A stretch of 64,000 nt of DNA from Bacillus sp. FJAT-45350 (GCF_002335805.1 NZ_NISU01000001.1:1124079-1188078), one strand, 5' to 3'; positions 16,217 to 24,099 are shown, counted from the stretch's first letter. Numbers and translations are program-made. The notes: generated by a model not told the origin, from the sequence alone.

Positions 16217-16961
16217 TACTATGTCAAGAAAATGGACACATCGAATAGGGACTTTTGCTTTTTCCCTACCGCGCTTACGCTTGGTGACCTCACTATCAAG
16301 TTAAGGGTTCACCCTCAACTTGATAGTGAGGATTTTCTTATTGACACATAATTCTTATAGTAGAGTTTTTCAAACACGATTGGAGACTGATAATTGTTTG
16401 ATGAATGAATGCGTTTGTAGTTGTAAAAGCTGACAATATACTCGAATATATCTTTCTTAGCTTCATCTCTCGTTTGATAGTTTCTATGAAAAATTAACTC
16501 TTTTTTAATCACGCCATGAAAAGACTCGATACAAGCGTTGTCATAACAATTTCCTTTGCGACTCATGCTGGTAAACATACCATTTGACCGTAGTAAACTT
16601 TGGTAAGCATTTGAAGCATATTGGCTCCCACGGTCTGAATGATGAATGAGCCCTGGCGTTGGTTTTTGGGCAACAACCGCACGTTCAAGGGCTGTGATGA
16701 CTAATTCTTTTGTCATTCGTTCACTCATATGCCAACCTAAAATTCGTCTTGAATACAAATCCATAATCGATGCGAGATACAGCCAGCCTTGCTTTGTCCA
16801 AATGTAGGTAATATCAGCTACCCAAACTTGGCTAGGATGGTCCACCTGAAACTTTTGGTTTAATAGGTTCGGATAGACAGGTAAGTTGTGTTTAGAATTT
16901 GTCGTCGCCTTGTACTTCTTTACAGTTTTAGTGGTATGTCAACACTAAACTGGACAAATAA

Positions 16962-17786
16962 TTAAAGGTGTACTGACTTGAATTCGATAGGTGTAACATA
17001 ATCTAGTGAACCATGGATACGAACATGGTTATACCAATGAACATAATCAAAAAGTTCAAGGTCAAGTTCGGGTTGGTTAGAGAATACTCTACCATTCACA
17101 AACTCAGTTTTAATAACTTTAAAGGTTGCCTCCGCTACAGCGTTGTCATAGGGGGTTCCTTTGTTGCTTAAAGAACGTTCAATTCCAAAGGTTTTTAGTG
17201 CTTCATCAATAAGTTTGTTCTTAAATTCACTGCCCCGATCCGTGTGAAATAATTCAAGACGATGAAGGTTGTATGGAACTTTTGCGAAGGCACGCTGAAC
17301 TAAGGCTGCGTCTTTTTGAGGACCAGCACTATATCCAATAATTTCACGGTTATATAAATCTACTAAAATACAGATGTAATGCCACTTTTGCTGAACTCGA
17401 ACGTAAGTCAAGTCACTCACTACGACTTTGAGTTCTTTTTCTTGGTTAAATTCTCGATTTAAGGCATTGCCGATAGGAGATTCATTACACTTTGTTTTCG
17501 ATGGTTTAAACTGAGCCACTGTGTATTTGGATACCAGTCCTTGTTCCTTCATAATCCGACTAATACGCCGACGAGAGACTTGCAACCCTTGCTTTTCTAG
17601 TTCTTTCTTTAATTTACGTTGTCCATAAATTTGGCGGCTTCTATTGAAAAGGTCAACGATGAGCTTCGTTACCTCTTCGTCAGGGTTCTCTCGTTTCTTT
17701 GCTTCATAATAATACGTACTTCGAGGAAGTTGTAGGACGTTACACATTGCTGATACCGAGTATTTGTGAAGGTTATTACGGATCAC
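16962..17786 (-). CDS. IS3-family transposase orfB (inner IS)
   Basis: This is a 274-residue DDE transposase. An N-terminal HTH_21 region (VLQLPRSTYYYEAKKR, SRQIYGQRKLKKEL) is followed by the rve core with VSDLTYV (first Asp), HTDRGSEF (second Asp) and DNAVAEATFKVIKTE (Glu). The length is normal. It starts at GTG 17786, overlapping the end of orfA, and is usually expressed by frameshift in this family. It should be functional. Confidence 0.9.
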   Translation of the reverse strand: MIRNNLHKYSVSAMCNVLQLPRSTYYYEAKKRENPDEEVTKLIVDLFNRSRQIYGQRKLKKELEKQGLQVSRRRISRIMKEQGLVSKYTVAQFKPSKTKCNESPIGNALNREFNQEKELKVVVSDLTYVRVQQKWHYICILVDLYNREIIGYSAGPQKDAALVQRAFAKVPYNLHRLELFHTDRGSEFKNKLIDEALKTFGIERSLSNKGTPYDNAVAEATFKVIKTEFVNGRVFSNQPELDLELFDYVHWYNHVRIHGSLDYVTPIEFKSVHL

Positions 17787-17788
17787 AT

Positions 17789-18073
17789 CTACTTTCGTCC
17801 CATGATCAGCGCGGCTTGCTTTAAAATGTCATTTTCCATAGCGAGGCGTTGGTTTTCTTTTCGAAGTCGAAGTAGTTCTTCTTGTTCTGGCGTTCGATTG
17901 TCCTTTTCTTCAAAGGAACCACTTGCCTGGTTTTGTTGAACCCATTTGTCAAAGGAAGAAGCCGTCAATTCGTATTCTTTAATAATTTCCGAACGAGGTT
18001 TACCAGAAGCATATAATTGGACGATTTGTTCTTTGAATTCTTTCGTAAATGATCGGCGCTTACGTTTTGTCAT
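17789..18073 (-). CDS. IS3-family orfA (inner IS)
   Basis: This 94-residue HTH_Tnp_1 protein (RRSFTKEFKEQIVQLYASG...SSFDKWVQQ) has a C-terminal leucine-zipper-like coil (EELLRLRKENQRLAMENDIL). It binds IS ends and multimerises with the orfB product in this family. The length is normal and it is intact. Confidence 0.9.
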   Translation of the reverse strand: MTKRKRRSFTKEFKEQIVQLYASGKPRSEIIKEYELTASSFDKWVQQNQASGSFEEKDNRTPEQEELLRLRKENQRLAMENDILKQAALIMGRK

Positions 18074-18430
18074 AGTCTCGTCTCCTTCGAGTAATTTGAC
18101 TCAAGTGTATAGCACCTTAACAAACCTGTCCAACTTAGTGTAGCCTATCCATAGAACGTATTCCATTATCTTTCATAATACGTGTTACCGTTTTTTGCGA
18201 TACCTTAATCCCTTCACTGTTCAGCTGCATTGTAATTTTCGGACTGCCGTATATCTCTCGTGACTCTAAATGAACTCGTTTTACTTGACTCGTTAACTTT
18301 TCCTTTTTCACTTTTTGTTTACCTTTTGGACGATTGAGCCAAGCATAATAACCGCTTTTTGAGACACCTAATACTTCGCACATCTTCGCCACACGGAACT
18401 GGTGTTGGTGCTCTTTAATGAAGTCAAAAA

Positions 18431-18721
18431 TTACTTCTGGTCTTTTGCGAAGATGCCCATAGCCTTTTTTAAGATGGCATTTTCCTCTTCTAAATCACGA
18501 AGTCTTTTCTGTAAATCCTTTGTCTCTTTATCTTCTGGCTTTAGGTTTCCGCTTCCAACAAAACTACTTTCGCTATCTTCCTTATATTTCTTAATCCAGT
18601 TGTGTAACGTCTGTTCTGCCACATCTAATTCTCTGGCAACTTCGGCTTTCTTTTTCCCTTCCTCAGTTACCATACGTACTGCACTTATCTTGAATTCTTT
18701 GTCGTAGCTTCTTCTTTTCAT
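18431..18721 (-). CDS. IS3-family orfA (outer IS)
   Basis: This is a 96-residue HTH_Tnp_1 protein (RRSYDKEFKISAVRMVTEEG...EQTLHNWIKKY) with a coiled-coil tail (LEEENAILKKAMGIF). ATG 18721 follows GGGAGTG on the minus strand. AAAAAAG inside ILKKAMG is a typical -1 slippery site used to make OrfAB, but the downstream orfB is split. Confidence 0.85.
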   Translation of the reverse strand: MKRRSYDKEFKISAVRMVTEEGKKKAEVARELDVAEQTLHNWIKKYKEDSESSFVGSGNLKPEDKETKDLQKRLRDLEEENAILKKAMGIFAKDQK

Positions 18722-18808
18722 CTTGGACACTCCCGTTAAATTGTTAGGTTTAATTATACTGCATTTCCCCCAATTTAACGTGTCCATTAATTAGACTAGC
18801 ATCAGAAA

Positions 18809-18904
18809 GGCTTTACATATGGTTTTGTAATGGTTGCATTATTTATAGGAATTTCTACTGCCTTCATCTATGGATTTTTTGTAATAAAGGATTTAATCTT
18901 GTGA
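18809..18904 (+). pseudogene. 3' fragment of a small membrane protein beyond the IS
   Basis: This open frame without a start encodes GFTYGFVMVALFIGISTAFI followed by YGFFVIKDLIL and a stop, one membrane helix. It lies directly beside the IS right end and probably belongs to the gene started at 16154. Confidence 0.45.
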
Positions 18905-18972
18905 TTACTTAAAAAAACGGGAGCATTAGCAAAGTAGAAAAGTATGAAGGTTATATATAAGGGGTGACTTGA

Positions 18973-19134
18973 ATGAAGAAAGCATTTTATATAGGACTTG
19001 GTTACTTCATTGGATCAATTATTGCAAGTTACCTTTTTTATAAAGAATTAAAATGGCAAGGTCTCGTCAGTGGTGTTGTTGGGTTAGTTATTGTCCTTAT
19101 AATCTCGGCAACTGTGAAAAATAAGAATCAGTAG
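18973..19134 (+). CDS. 53-residue two-helix membrane protein
   Basis: ATG 18973 follows AAGGGGTGA. The product MKKAFYIGLGYFIGSIIASY continues with LFYKELKWQG and a second helix (LVSGVVGLVIVLIISATV). The family is unknown. A recurring element (TATAACGGCGAGCTTTAACA) follows the stop within 10 bases. Confidence 0.6.
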   Translation: MKKAFYIGLGYFIGSIIASYLFYKELKWQGLVSGVVGLVIVLIISATVKNKNQ

Positions 19135-19144
19135 ATATTATCTC

Positions 19145-19171
19145 TATAACGGCGAGCTTTAACACAACAAT
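19145..19171 (+). repeat. Recurring element copy
   Basis: ATAACGGCGAGCTTTAACAC, then AACAATG, directly after a small membrane gene and directly before a truncated gene copy. Confidence 0.45.
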
Positions 19172-19195
19172 GAAGAGCGTTATGACGTAATTTTT

Positions 19196-19309
19196 CATAG
19201 AGTAACCCCATTTAACCAATATAAATTACCACACCCAATAAGAATTACAGGTATTGTTTCTTTTGCATTATTAGTTGTTGTTCACTTTTTAGGATTTAAT
19301 TTAGTGTAG
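19196..19309 (+). pseudogene. Truncated duplicate of the gene at 20110
   Basis: This open frame without a start encodes HRVTPFNQYKLPHPIRITG...VVHFLGFNLV. It is nearly identical to the last 37 residues of the 93-residue protein at 20110-20391 (HRVTPFNKYKLSHPIKITG...VAVHFLGFNLV). The same terminator and recurring element follow in both. The 5' half of this copy has been lost at or near the recurring element at 19145-19171. Confidence 0.8.
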
Positions 19310-19311
19310 CA

Positions 19312-19374
19312 AAAAACGTAGCTAATAAAATAGTTACGTTTTTCGCTAACGGAGTGCAAGAGCGGAACAACAAC
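19312..19374 (+). terminator. Terminator followed by recurring element
   Basis: AAAAACGTAGCT/AGTTACGTTTTT (19312-19343) is a strong terminator. GCTAACGGAGTGCAAGAGCG starts at 19345 right after it and continues GAACAACAAC. Confidence 0.7.
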
Positions 19375-19670
19375 GTAATATATTGATGGTGCTAGCAGGC
19401 TTAACTTTATTTATATCTGAAGGGACCATTAACGCAAACGAGATTTAAAGTTTACCATTACTTATTGTTGATGGTTTGCCATTAGTAATCCAACTACAAC
19501 CACTTACTCAATATCTATACTCAAAAAAATTTAGGTGAATTTTTACTAACGGAGAGCGTTAGCACAACAGGGCTTACCCTTCTTCAACTATAGAAGCAGG
19601 ATTGTGCAAGAATGAAACCTTTTATTCATTCCCCCGTAGATATAGTTATGGATTGAAAGGAAGTGTTTAT
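19375..19670 (+). other. Gap without an intact gene; degenerate element copies
   Basis: Two more element-like stretches occur: CATTAACGCAAACGAGATTT (19427) and ACTAACGGAGAGCGTTAGCA (19545). Between them only short broken frames are seen, as if small cassettes had decayed. Confidence 0.5.
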
Positions 19671-19958
19671 ATGAGGAACAAACCAATAAAAATTATATCT
19701 ATTTTTTTAATTTTTTCATTATCTTTAAATGCTATATTTTTACTTTCTCAATGGATTTCTGGTTACTTATTAACCGTTACTAATGTTCCAGATATTGTTG
19801 ATGCCTATGAACAAGCTGGTACATTGCCAAATGAGGTCACTTTCGGTACGGTTTATAATGTTACATGGTGGAGCAATCCTTTCTTTAGCTCTTCTCTCAT
19901 TACTTCTATTCTTCTAACAATTTATATATATAGAATTAAAAGCAGGGTTAATGCCTAA
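19671..19958 (+). CDS. Two-helix small membrane protein, unknown
   Basis: This 95-residue protein has an N-terminal helix (IKIISIFLIFSLSLNAIFLL) and a C-terminal helix (SSSLITSILLTIYIY). The outside loop is about 40 residues (VTNVPDIVDAYEQAGTLPNE). ATG 19671 is preferred to an earlier frame opening because GAAAGGAAG lies 8 bases upstream. The family is unknown. Confidence 0.6.
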   Translation: MRNKPIKIISIFLIFSLSLNAIFLLSQWISGYLLTVTNVPDIVDAYEQAGTLPNEVTFGTVYNVTWWSNPFFSSSLITSILLTIYIYRIKSRVNA

Positions 19959-19992
19959 TAGAAAATATTACATTGGAACGTAATAAACTGAA

Positions 19993-20064
19993 ACTAACGG
20001 AGGCGATGCTTTAACAAGGCATCGCTTGCCTTGTTCCGCTAATGAGCAGAAGAGTTTAACAAGC
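19993..20064 (+). repeat. Double recurring element with two inverted repeats
   Basis: ACTAACGGAGGCGATGCTTT starts at 19993. GCGATGC pairs with GCATCGC, and AACAAGG pairs with CCTTGTT in an alternative fold. A second degenerate copy (CGCTAATGAGCAGAAGAGTT) follows at 20037. It is the most structured copy in the region. Confidence 0.55.
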
Positions 20065-20109
20065 ATTTTGTTATTTATGGTAAAATAAAACAAAAAAGGA
20101 TGGTGCTAC

Positions 20110-20391
20110 TTGCAAGTTAAAGAGTATGGTTTATCTATTGTTTTGAATGCTTTCTTAGCGTATTTATGGATACTATTTATCAATCACAGTGTTAATATTG
20201 TAAATTCAATGAACAACTCATTTATTGTGGGTGCAATAATGATAGGTGTAGGTACTGCACTATTTTTTGAAATTGTTCATAGAGTAACTCCTTTTAATAA
20301 ATACAAATTATCCCACCCAATAAAAATTACAGGTGTAGCTTCATTTTTTTTAGTGGTAGCTGTTCACTTTTTAGGGTTTAATTTAGTGTAG
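20110..20391 (+). CDS. Three-helix small membrane protein, unknown
   Basis: This is a 93-residue protein with three membrane helices (about 8-25, 36-55, 74-90) separated by short loops including HRVTPFNKYKLSHPIK. TTG 20110 follows AAAGGATGG. A truncated second copy of the same gene lies at 19196-19309, so it has been duplicated within the array. Function is unknown. Confidence 0.7.
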   Translation: MQVKEYGLSIVLNAFLAYLWILFINHSVNIVNSMNNSFIVGAIMIGVGTALFFEIVHRVTPFNKYKLSHPIKITGVASFFLVVAVHFLGFNLV

Positions 20392-20394
20392 CCC

Positions 20395-20455
20395 AAAAAC
20401 GTAGCTGTGTTATTTAGCTACGTTTTTTTACTAACGGAGGCGATAGCGACAAAAC
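20395..20455 (+). terminator. Terminator followed by recurring element
   Basis: AAAAACGTAGCT/AGCTACGTTTTT (20395-20427) is a perfect terminator stem with a T run. ACTAACGGAGGCGATAGCGA starts at 20430. The arrangement is the same as at 19312-19374. Confidence 0.75.
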
Positions 20456-20466
20456 TATTGTTGTGC

Positions 20467-20521
20467 TTGTTCAAGTATAAAGGAGCATTCCTGTTAGAAG
20501 GTTTTTCGGGGACTTGAACAA
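20467..20521. repeat. 10-base inverted repeat between element and IS110
   Basis: TTGTTCAAGT (20467-20476) and ACTTGAACAA (20512-20521) are perfect inverted copies, 35 bases apart, between the recurring element and the IS110-family transposase. They may be the target structure or the left end of the IS. Confidence 0.4.
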
Positions 20522-20602
20522 AAAAGAGCCCTCTTGGTATGATACGGGGTGTCAAATCTGGACGAATTGACCCCTAATTTAGTAACCAAGGAGGACTCCA
20601 CA

Positions 20603-21880
20603 ATGGATTTTAAACAAAATCAGAAAATAAATCAAGTCACTGAAGAAACCCTCGTTGTCGGAATCGACATCGCAAAGCGTACACATTTCTCCTGCTTTGT
20701 TGACGACCGTGGACGGATACTCCAGAAATCATTCTCTATTACACAGTCACATCAAGGGTTTGAGTCATTTTATGATCGAATTCTCAAAGCATTAAGAGAG
20801 CATGGAAAAACAGAAGTTCTAGTAGGAATTGAACCAACTGGCCATTATTGGTTAAACTTAGCCTACTTTCTTGAGGAACGAGGCATTCCGCTTGTCATGA
20901 CCAATCCAATGCACGTTAAGCGTTCAAAGGAGTTAGATGACAATCTGCCTACAAAGCATGATCGTAAAGACGCGCTAGTGATTGCTCGACTATTAAAAGA
21001 CGGACGTTTTAGTTATCCTCGTATTCTAAAAGATGTCGAAGCTGAACTTCGCGTCGGATCAACGTTTAGAAGTAAGTTGACGGAGGAACTGGGAGCCGTT
21101 AAAAACATGATGATTCGCTGGTTGGACCGCTATTTTCCTGAATTCACTCAAGTCTTTCCCTCTTTCGGAAAGATGGCTTTGGCCGTACTCGAATGTACGC
21201 CATTCCCAAGTGATCTCTACCAAAAACAACCTGATGAATTACTTGTGATGTATCGTCAAGTAGAGGGGATGAAATCTCCTCAGAAGCCCAAAGCTGTGCG
21301 TCTCATTGAAGTCGCAGCTCACTCGATTGGAGTAACAGAAGGACGTAAGATGGCCCGTTTTGAAATTGCCACACTCGTTCAACGTTATCACCAATTAGAA
21401 CAAGAAATTGAAAGCATCACCCAAAGCTTAGTTGAGCTCGTCAAAACGTCTGTAGAATATGAATGGCTTTCAACAGTTAATGGACTCGGAGACACTACCA
21501 TCGTTGATCTATTAGCTGAAATCGGCAGCTTTTCACATTATGAGGATCCACGCCAACTTATCAAACTCGCGGGACTCACATTGCGTGAAAATTCGTCTGG
21601 GCAGCACAAAGGTCAAAAACGTATCTCTAAACGAGGCAGAAGGAAGCTACGCGCCCTCCTGTTTCGAGTGATGATGCCAATGATCCGTCATAACGAAGCC
21701 TTTCGTAAACTACATGAATATTACACAAATCGCACAGTCAACCCGTTACGAAAGAAACAATCAATTGTGGTCCTTTGCGGAAAACTATTAAAAGTATTAC
21801 ATGGAATCAGTACGAAGCATAAAGCATTCGATGCACAAAGAATGATGAGGGATGTACCTAGTCTCGAAGAGGCTATGTAG
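20603..21880 (+). CDS. IS110-family transposase (DEDD plus serine)
   Basis: This is a 425-residue transposase. The N-terminal DEDD domain has GIDIAK (Asp), GIEPTGHY (Glu) and KHDRKDALVIARL (Asp, Asp). The C-terminal Transposase_20 part has STVNGLGDTT and ENSSGQHKGQKRISKRG with the conserved serine region. ATG 20603 is chosen because AAGGAGGA lies 7 bases upstream; the frame is open for 18 more codons. The gene is intact and of normal length. In this family the enzyme works with an RNA encoded in the element. Confidence 0.9.
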   Translation: MDFKQNQKINQVTEETLVVGIDIAKRTHFSCFVDDRGRILQKSFSITQSHQGFESFYDRILKALREHGKTEVLVGIEPTGHYWLNLAYFLEERGIPLVMTNPMHVKRSKELDDNLPTKHDRKDALVIARLLKDGRFSYPRILKDVEAELRVGSTFRSKLTEELGAVKNMMIRWLDRYFPEFTQVFPSFGKMALAVLECTPFPSDLYQKQPDELLVMYRQVEGMKSPQKPKAVRLIEVAAHSIGVTEGRKMARFEIATLVQRYHQLEQEIESITQSLVELVKTSVEYEWLSTVNGLGDTTIVDLLAEIGSFSHYEDPRQLIKLAGLTLRENSSGQHKGQKRISKRGRRKLRALLFRVMMPMIRHNEAFRKLHEYYTNRTVNPLRKKQSIVVLCGKLLKVLHGISTKHKAFDAQRMMRDVPSLEEAM

Positions 21881-22200
21881 TCTGCATCTCCTTGAATGAA
21901 CTAGACAATTGGATGACACGGAGAAGCTGGCACTATTTTCACCATTCGACCTAGAGTCCCTAAAGGAGCTTCGCTAGCCTCTGCCTTATGACTAGACCGA
22001 ACGAAGGAATGTAGGCACACAGATGTCCAGAGACATGGGAGGGTACGTCATCATAAGCTACGCAGAGATCCATGGTGCATCGTATATTTCTTCAACGCTA
22101 CTTACATTAATATCCAGTAGTGACCGCGTAGCGCACCCATAGATTGGAATAGTTTCACATAATTTTAAATTACTGTTAGAGGCCGTGTCGAAAAATATTT
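21881..22200 (+). ncRNA. Candidate bridge RNA region of the IS110-family element
   Basis: About 300 bases after the transposase stop are non-coding, richer in G and C than their surroundings and full of short inverted repeats, ending in a GTGTCG...GACAC hairpin at 22185-22209. In IS1111-group elements the guide (bridge) RNA is encoded on this side. Location and identity are inferred from the family, not from a structure match. Confidence 0.4.
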
Positions 22201-22264
22201 TTTTGACACCTCACAAACGGGTCAAACAGTTGATATATCAATATTTATAGAGGGAGGAAATATT

Positions 22265-22705
22265 TTGATTTATAATGCTAAAAATCCACTCTTTCCCTTA
22301 GTCATATTGTTGGTTATTTCTGTATCCAGTACTTCGAGAACCAGCCCGTTAACTCCTTGGTGGATTGAAATATTAGGCTTTTTAATGATATTGCTAACTA
22401 TATCATTGATTTTTATTAACTATAAAGTAAAAATTGATAACGATAAGTTGGAATATACGGTGAATTTGCATAAGCTACAAATTTTGAAAAAATGCCTTAA
22501 ATCCAGTCAAATCTCAGAAATTAAATTTAAACGATTCGGTTGGGGAAAAAAGGGTGCTGTCGTTAAAGTAGTAGATAAGATGAATATTAGAGTTGTTGAC
22601 TTTTATCCACCTGATATATATAACGAGCTTATTGAGTTTGCTAATAATAATAACTTGAAAATTCACAAGACAAAAGACTATAAACTATTAGAGCGATATT
22701 TTTAA
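22265..22705 (+). CDS. Two-helix membrane protein with PH-like domain
   Basis: This is a 146-residue protein with two N-terminal membrane helices (about 9-22 and 33-53) and then a bacterial PH-like domain: KVKIDNDKLEYTVNL, ISEIKFKRFGWGKKG and IRVVDFYPPDIYNELIEF. TTG 22265 follows AGGGAGGAA at good spacing. Bacterial PH proteins of this design have no agreed function. The C-terminal style is similar to the remnant at 11877. Confidence 0.65.
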   Translation: MIYNAKNPLFPLVILLVISVSSTSRTSPLTPWWIEILGFLMILLTISLIFINYKVKIDNDKLEYTVNLHKLQILKKCLKSSQISEIKFKRFGWGKKGAVVKVVDKMNIRVVDFYPPDIYNELIEFANNNNLKIHKTKDYKLLERYF

Positions 22706-22814
22706 AAGTTGAGAACTAAATTAGGAGAAGTAGTTGGGTTAATGTAGTAAAGGGCTGCGATAATAAAAAGAGGCTGTTACTGTTCTTATTCAAGTAATAA
22801 GTATAATTTAGGCA

Positions 22815-23159
22815 TTGGTGGAGGTGCTATGTATCTCAGACTATATTTTTTTGACAGCTCTATATATCTTTATAATATTTTTATTTGTTAAGGATTATAA
22901 AAAACGCAATAATGATGAAAAAAAAGATATTTTAGTAGAAATCAAGAAACCAAAAGTGTTTTTATTGGTAATTGGTTCAGCTATTGCATATGGAGGGATA
23001 ATTGTCAGTAGTTCATTGACGACTATTATTGGATTTATCCTCACTTTACTGAGTTTAGTCATCATGCTCTTTAATACAAAAAGTAGGAAAGAGTTTGTGA
23101 AGTTTTCAATTCTCTCTGCATTAGCAATCACATATATATTTTACTTTTACATTAATTGA
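22815..23159 (+). CDS. Small membrane protein, unknown; start uncertain
   Basis: This open frame of 114 residues has a first helix (LTALYIFIIFLFV), a lysine-rich loop (KDYKKRNNDEKKD) and two or three later helices. The best ribosome site (GTGGAGG) overlaps the proposed first codons and would suit an ATG in another frame at 22829 that stops after 20 residues. So either the start is a weak TTG/GTG, or the 5' end has a frameshift. Confidence 0.5.
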   Translation: MVEVLCISDYIFLTALYIFIIFLFVKDYKKRNNDEKKDILVEIKKPKVFLLVIGSAIAYGGIIVSSSLTTIIGFILTLLSLVIMLFNTKSRKEFVKFSILSALAITYIFYFYIN

Positions 23160-23208
23160 ATATCTGTATTATTTTATTGAAGTAACGTGTGAAAAGGGGG
23201 AGTTTTAA

Positions 23209-23616
23209 ATTAATAAGTTTATATACTATTTCAGTTGGACAATCGGTATTGGATTTATAATTTATTTCGGGATTAAATATCAGGTATGGTTAGAAAAAGA
23301 AGCTAACAATACTTTTAACCTGTTTCCTGTTGTATTATATACAACAATATTTCCTGTTTTTATAGGAATCTTATTAAGGCTTCCAAAGTTAATCTTGGAA
23401 ATTAAACACAAAATGATATGGACATTTGATTGGATAAAATTTAGCGCCATTGGAATTCCTTGTATTCTTATTATAGCAATTACAATATTAGTATTTTCAC
23501 CTTTGGATGCTAACTTTATTAAAGTGCCACATATCATTTTGGTTGGTAGTCCAACAATTCAAATAATCGTGGGCATTGTGTTTGGATATACCTTATTGGA
23601 TAGTTTAAAGAAGTAA
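23209..23616 (+). CDS. Four-helix membrane protein, probable ATT start
   Basis: This continuous frame of 135 residues runs from an ATT codon at 23209; the preceding in-frame TAA is at 23206. AAGGGGG (23194-23200) sits 8 bases before the ATT, and no ATG, GTG or TTG occurs in frame until TTG 23395, which would remove half the protein. The N-terminus reads NKFIYYFSWTIGIGFIIYFG, a membrane helix, and three more helices follow. ATT is a rare but known initiation codon in Bacillus. Function is unknown. Confidence 0.55.
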   Translation: MNKFIYYFSWTIGIGFIIYFGIKYQVWLEKEANNTFNLFPVVLYTTIFPVFIGILLRLPKLILEIKHKMIWTFDWIKFSAIGIPCILIIAITILVFSPLDANFIKVPHIILVGSPTIQIIVGIVFGYTLLDSLKK

Positions 23617-23686
23617 TGTTGTTCAAATAACATACTGTATATAAGGTGAATTAGCTTAAATCCATACTGAATGGAGTGAGAATATT

Positions 23687-23815
23687 TTGCAGTTTGATTT
23701 TTGGGGCACTATCTTAACTTTTGGGCTCTTTTTACTTATCTTTTCGCCATTACTATTATCAAAAAAAAAGAAAAACAGCACTGATTATATTAGTTGGGTA
23801 GGGCTACTAACCTGA
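23687..23815 (+). CDS. 42-residue membrane peptide
   Basis: TTG 23687 follows GGAGTGAG. The peptide has one helix (FWGTILTFGLFLLIFSPLLL) and a lysine stretch (SKKKKNS). A weak recurring-element copy (AGAACGGAGTGTTTTGAAGA, 23838) follows. The family is unknown. Confidence 0.5.
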   Translation: MQFDFWGTILTFGLFLLIFSPLLLSKKKKNSTDYISWVGLLT

Positions 23816-24099
23816 GGAGAACTAAAAGAAAATGATGAGAACGGAGTGTTTTGAAGAGCAATTGGTAAGTAACTATATATTAAGTTAGAAAAATGCCTTT
23901 ATTAAGAAAAAAATGAAGTTACATACAATAGTTATCCTTTTGATTTAATTTTCGATATAGCTTATATCACAATCGGTCTGTGACGTAAAAGACGGATACT
24001 GTGCAATAAGATGAAATTAATTCACAAGATAATATTGAATTAAAAAATCATTTCAAGGTCAACCTAAAATAAGAAAAATTTTAGGAGGGACACTACTAT

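Larger units (their letters stand above)
16942..18141 (-). mobile_element. Inner IS3-family insertion sequence, 1.2 kb, apparently intact
   Basis: The ends are ACACTAA at 16942 and TTAGTGT ending at 18141, followed inward by matched TGGACA and TTAA(A/G)GGTG motifs. It carries intact orfA and orfB and lies inside the orfB of another IS3-family element. No clear target duplication is seen at the two edges. Confidence 0.85.
16315..18392 (-). pseudogene. IS3-family orfB transposase, split by the inner IS
   Basis: The N-terminal part (18135-18392; MAKMCEVLGVSKSGYYAWL) is the HTH_21-like region. The C-terminal part (16315 to about 16935) is the rve/DDE integrase core: ADITYI, HSDRGSQYAS and an Asn-Ala-x-Ile-Glu-Ser-Phe-His motif. 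Together they form one IS3 orfB cut by the IS at 16942-18141. A few bases at the junction do not restore the frame. Expression of a full transposase is not possible. Confidence 0.85.
16233..18786 (-). mobile_element. Outer IS3-family insertion sequence, itself interrupted
   Basis: The element is bounded by TGGACAC at 16233 and GTGTCCA ending at 18786 (imperfect inverted ends). It contains orfA (18431-18721) and an orfB split into two parts by a second IS. No target-site duplication is visible. A 15-base perfect stem (16288-16302 with 16317-16331) overlaps the end of orfB and probably terminates transcription. It is likely a dead copy. Confidence 0.8.
20548..22210 (+). mobile_element. IS110-family (IS1111-like) insertion sequence
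   Basis: This element holds one transposase gene, a long 3' non-coding region and a 9-base inverted repeat GGTGTCAAA (20548-20556) / TTTGACACC (22202-22210). The inverted repeat and long 3' non-coding part suggest the IS1111 subgroup, where such repeats are subterminal; the real ends may lie a little outside. No duplication of target is expected for this family. Confidence 0.65.

Noticed and set aside
12030-20455. Calling the small-gene array a true integron
   Set aside because: No tyrosine-type integron integrase, attI or canonical attC R'/R'' boxes are visible. The similarity is only in layout, so it is reported as a hypothesis.
20549-20602. Longer start for the IS110 transposase
   Set aside because: The extra 18 codons have no ribosome site, while AAGGAGGA sits 7 bases before ATG 20603.
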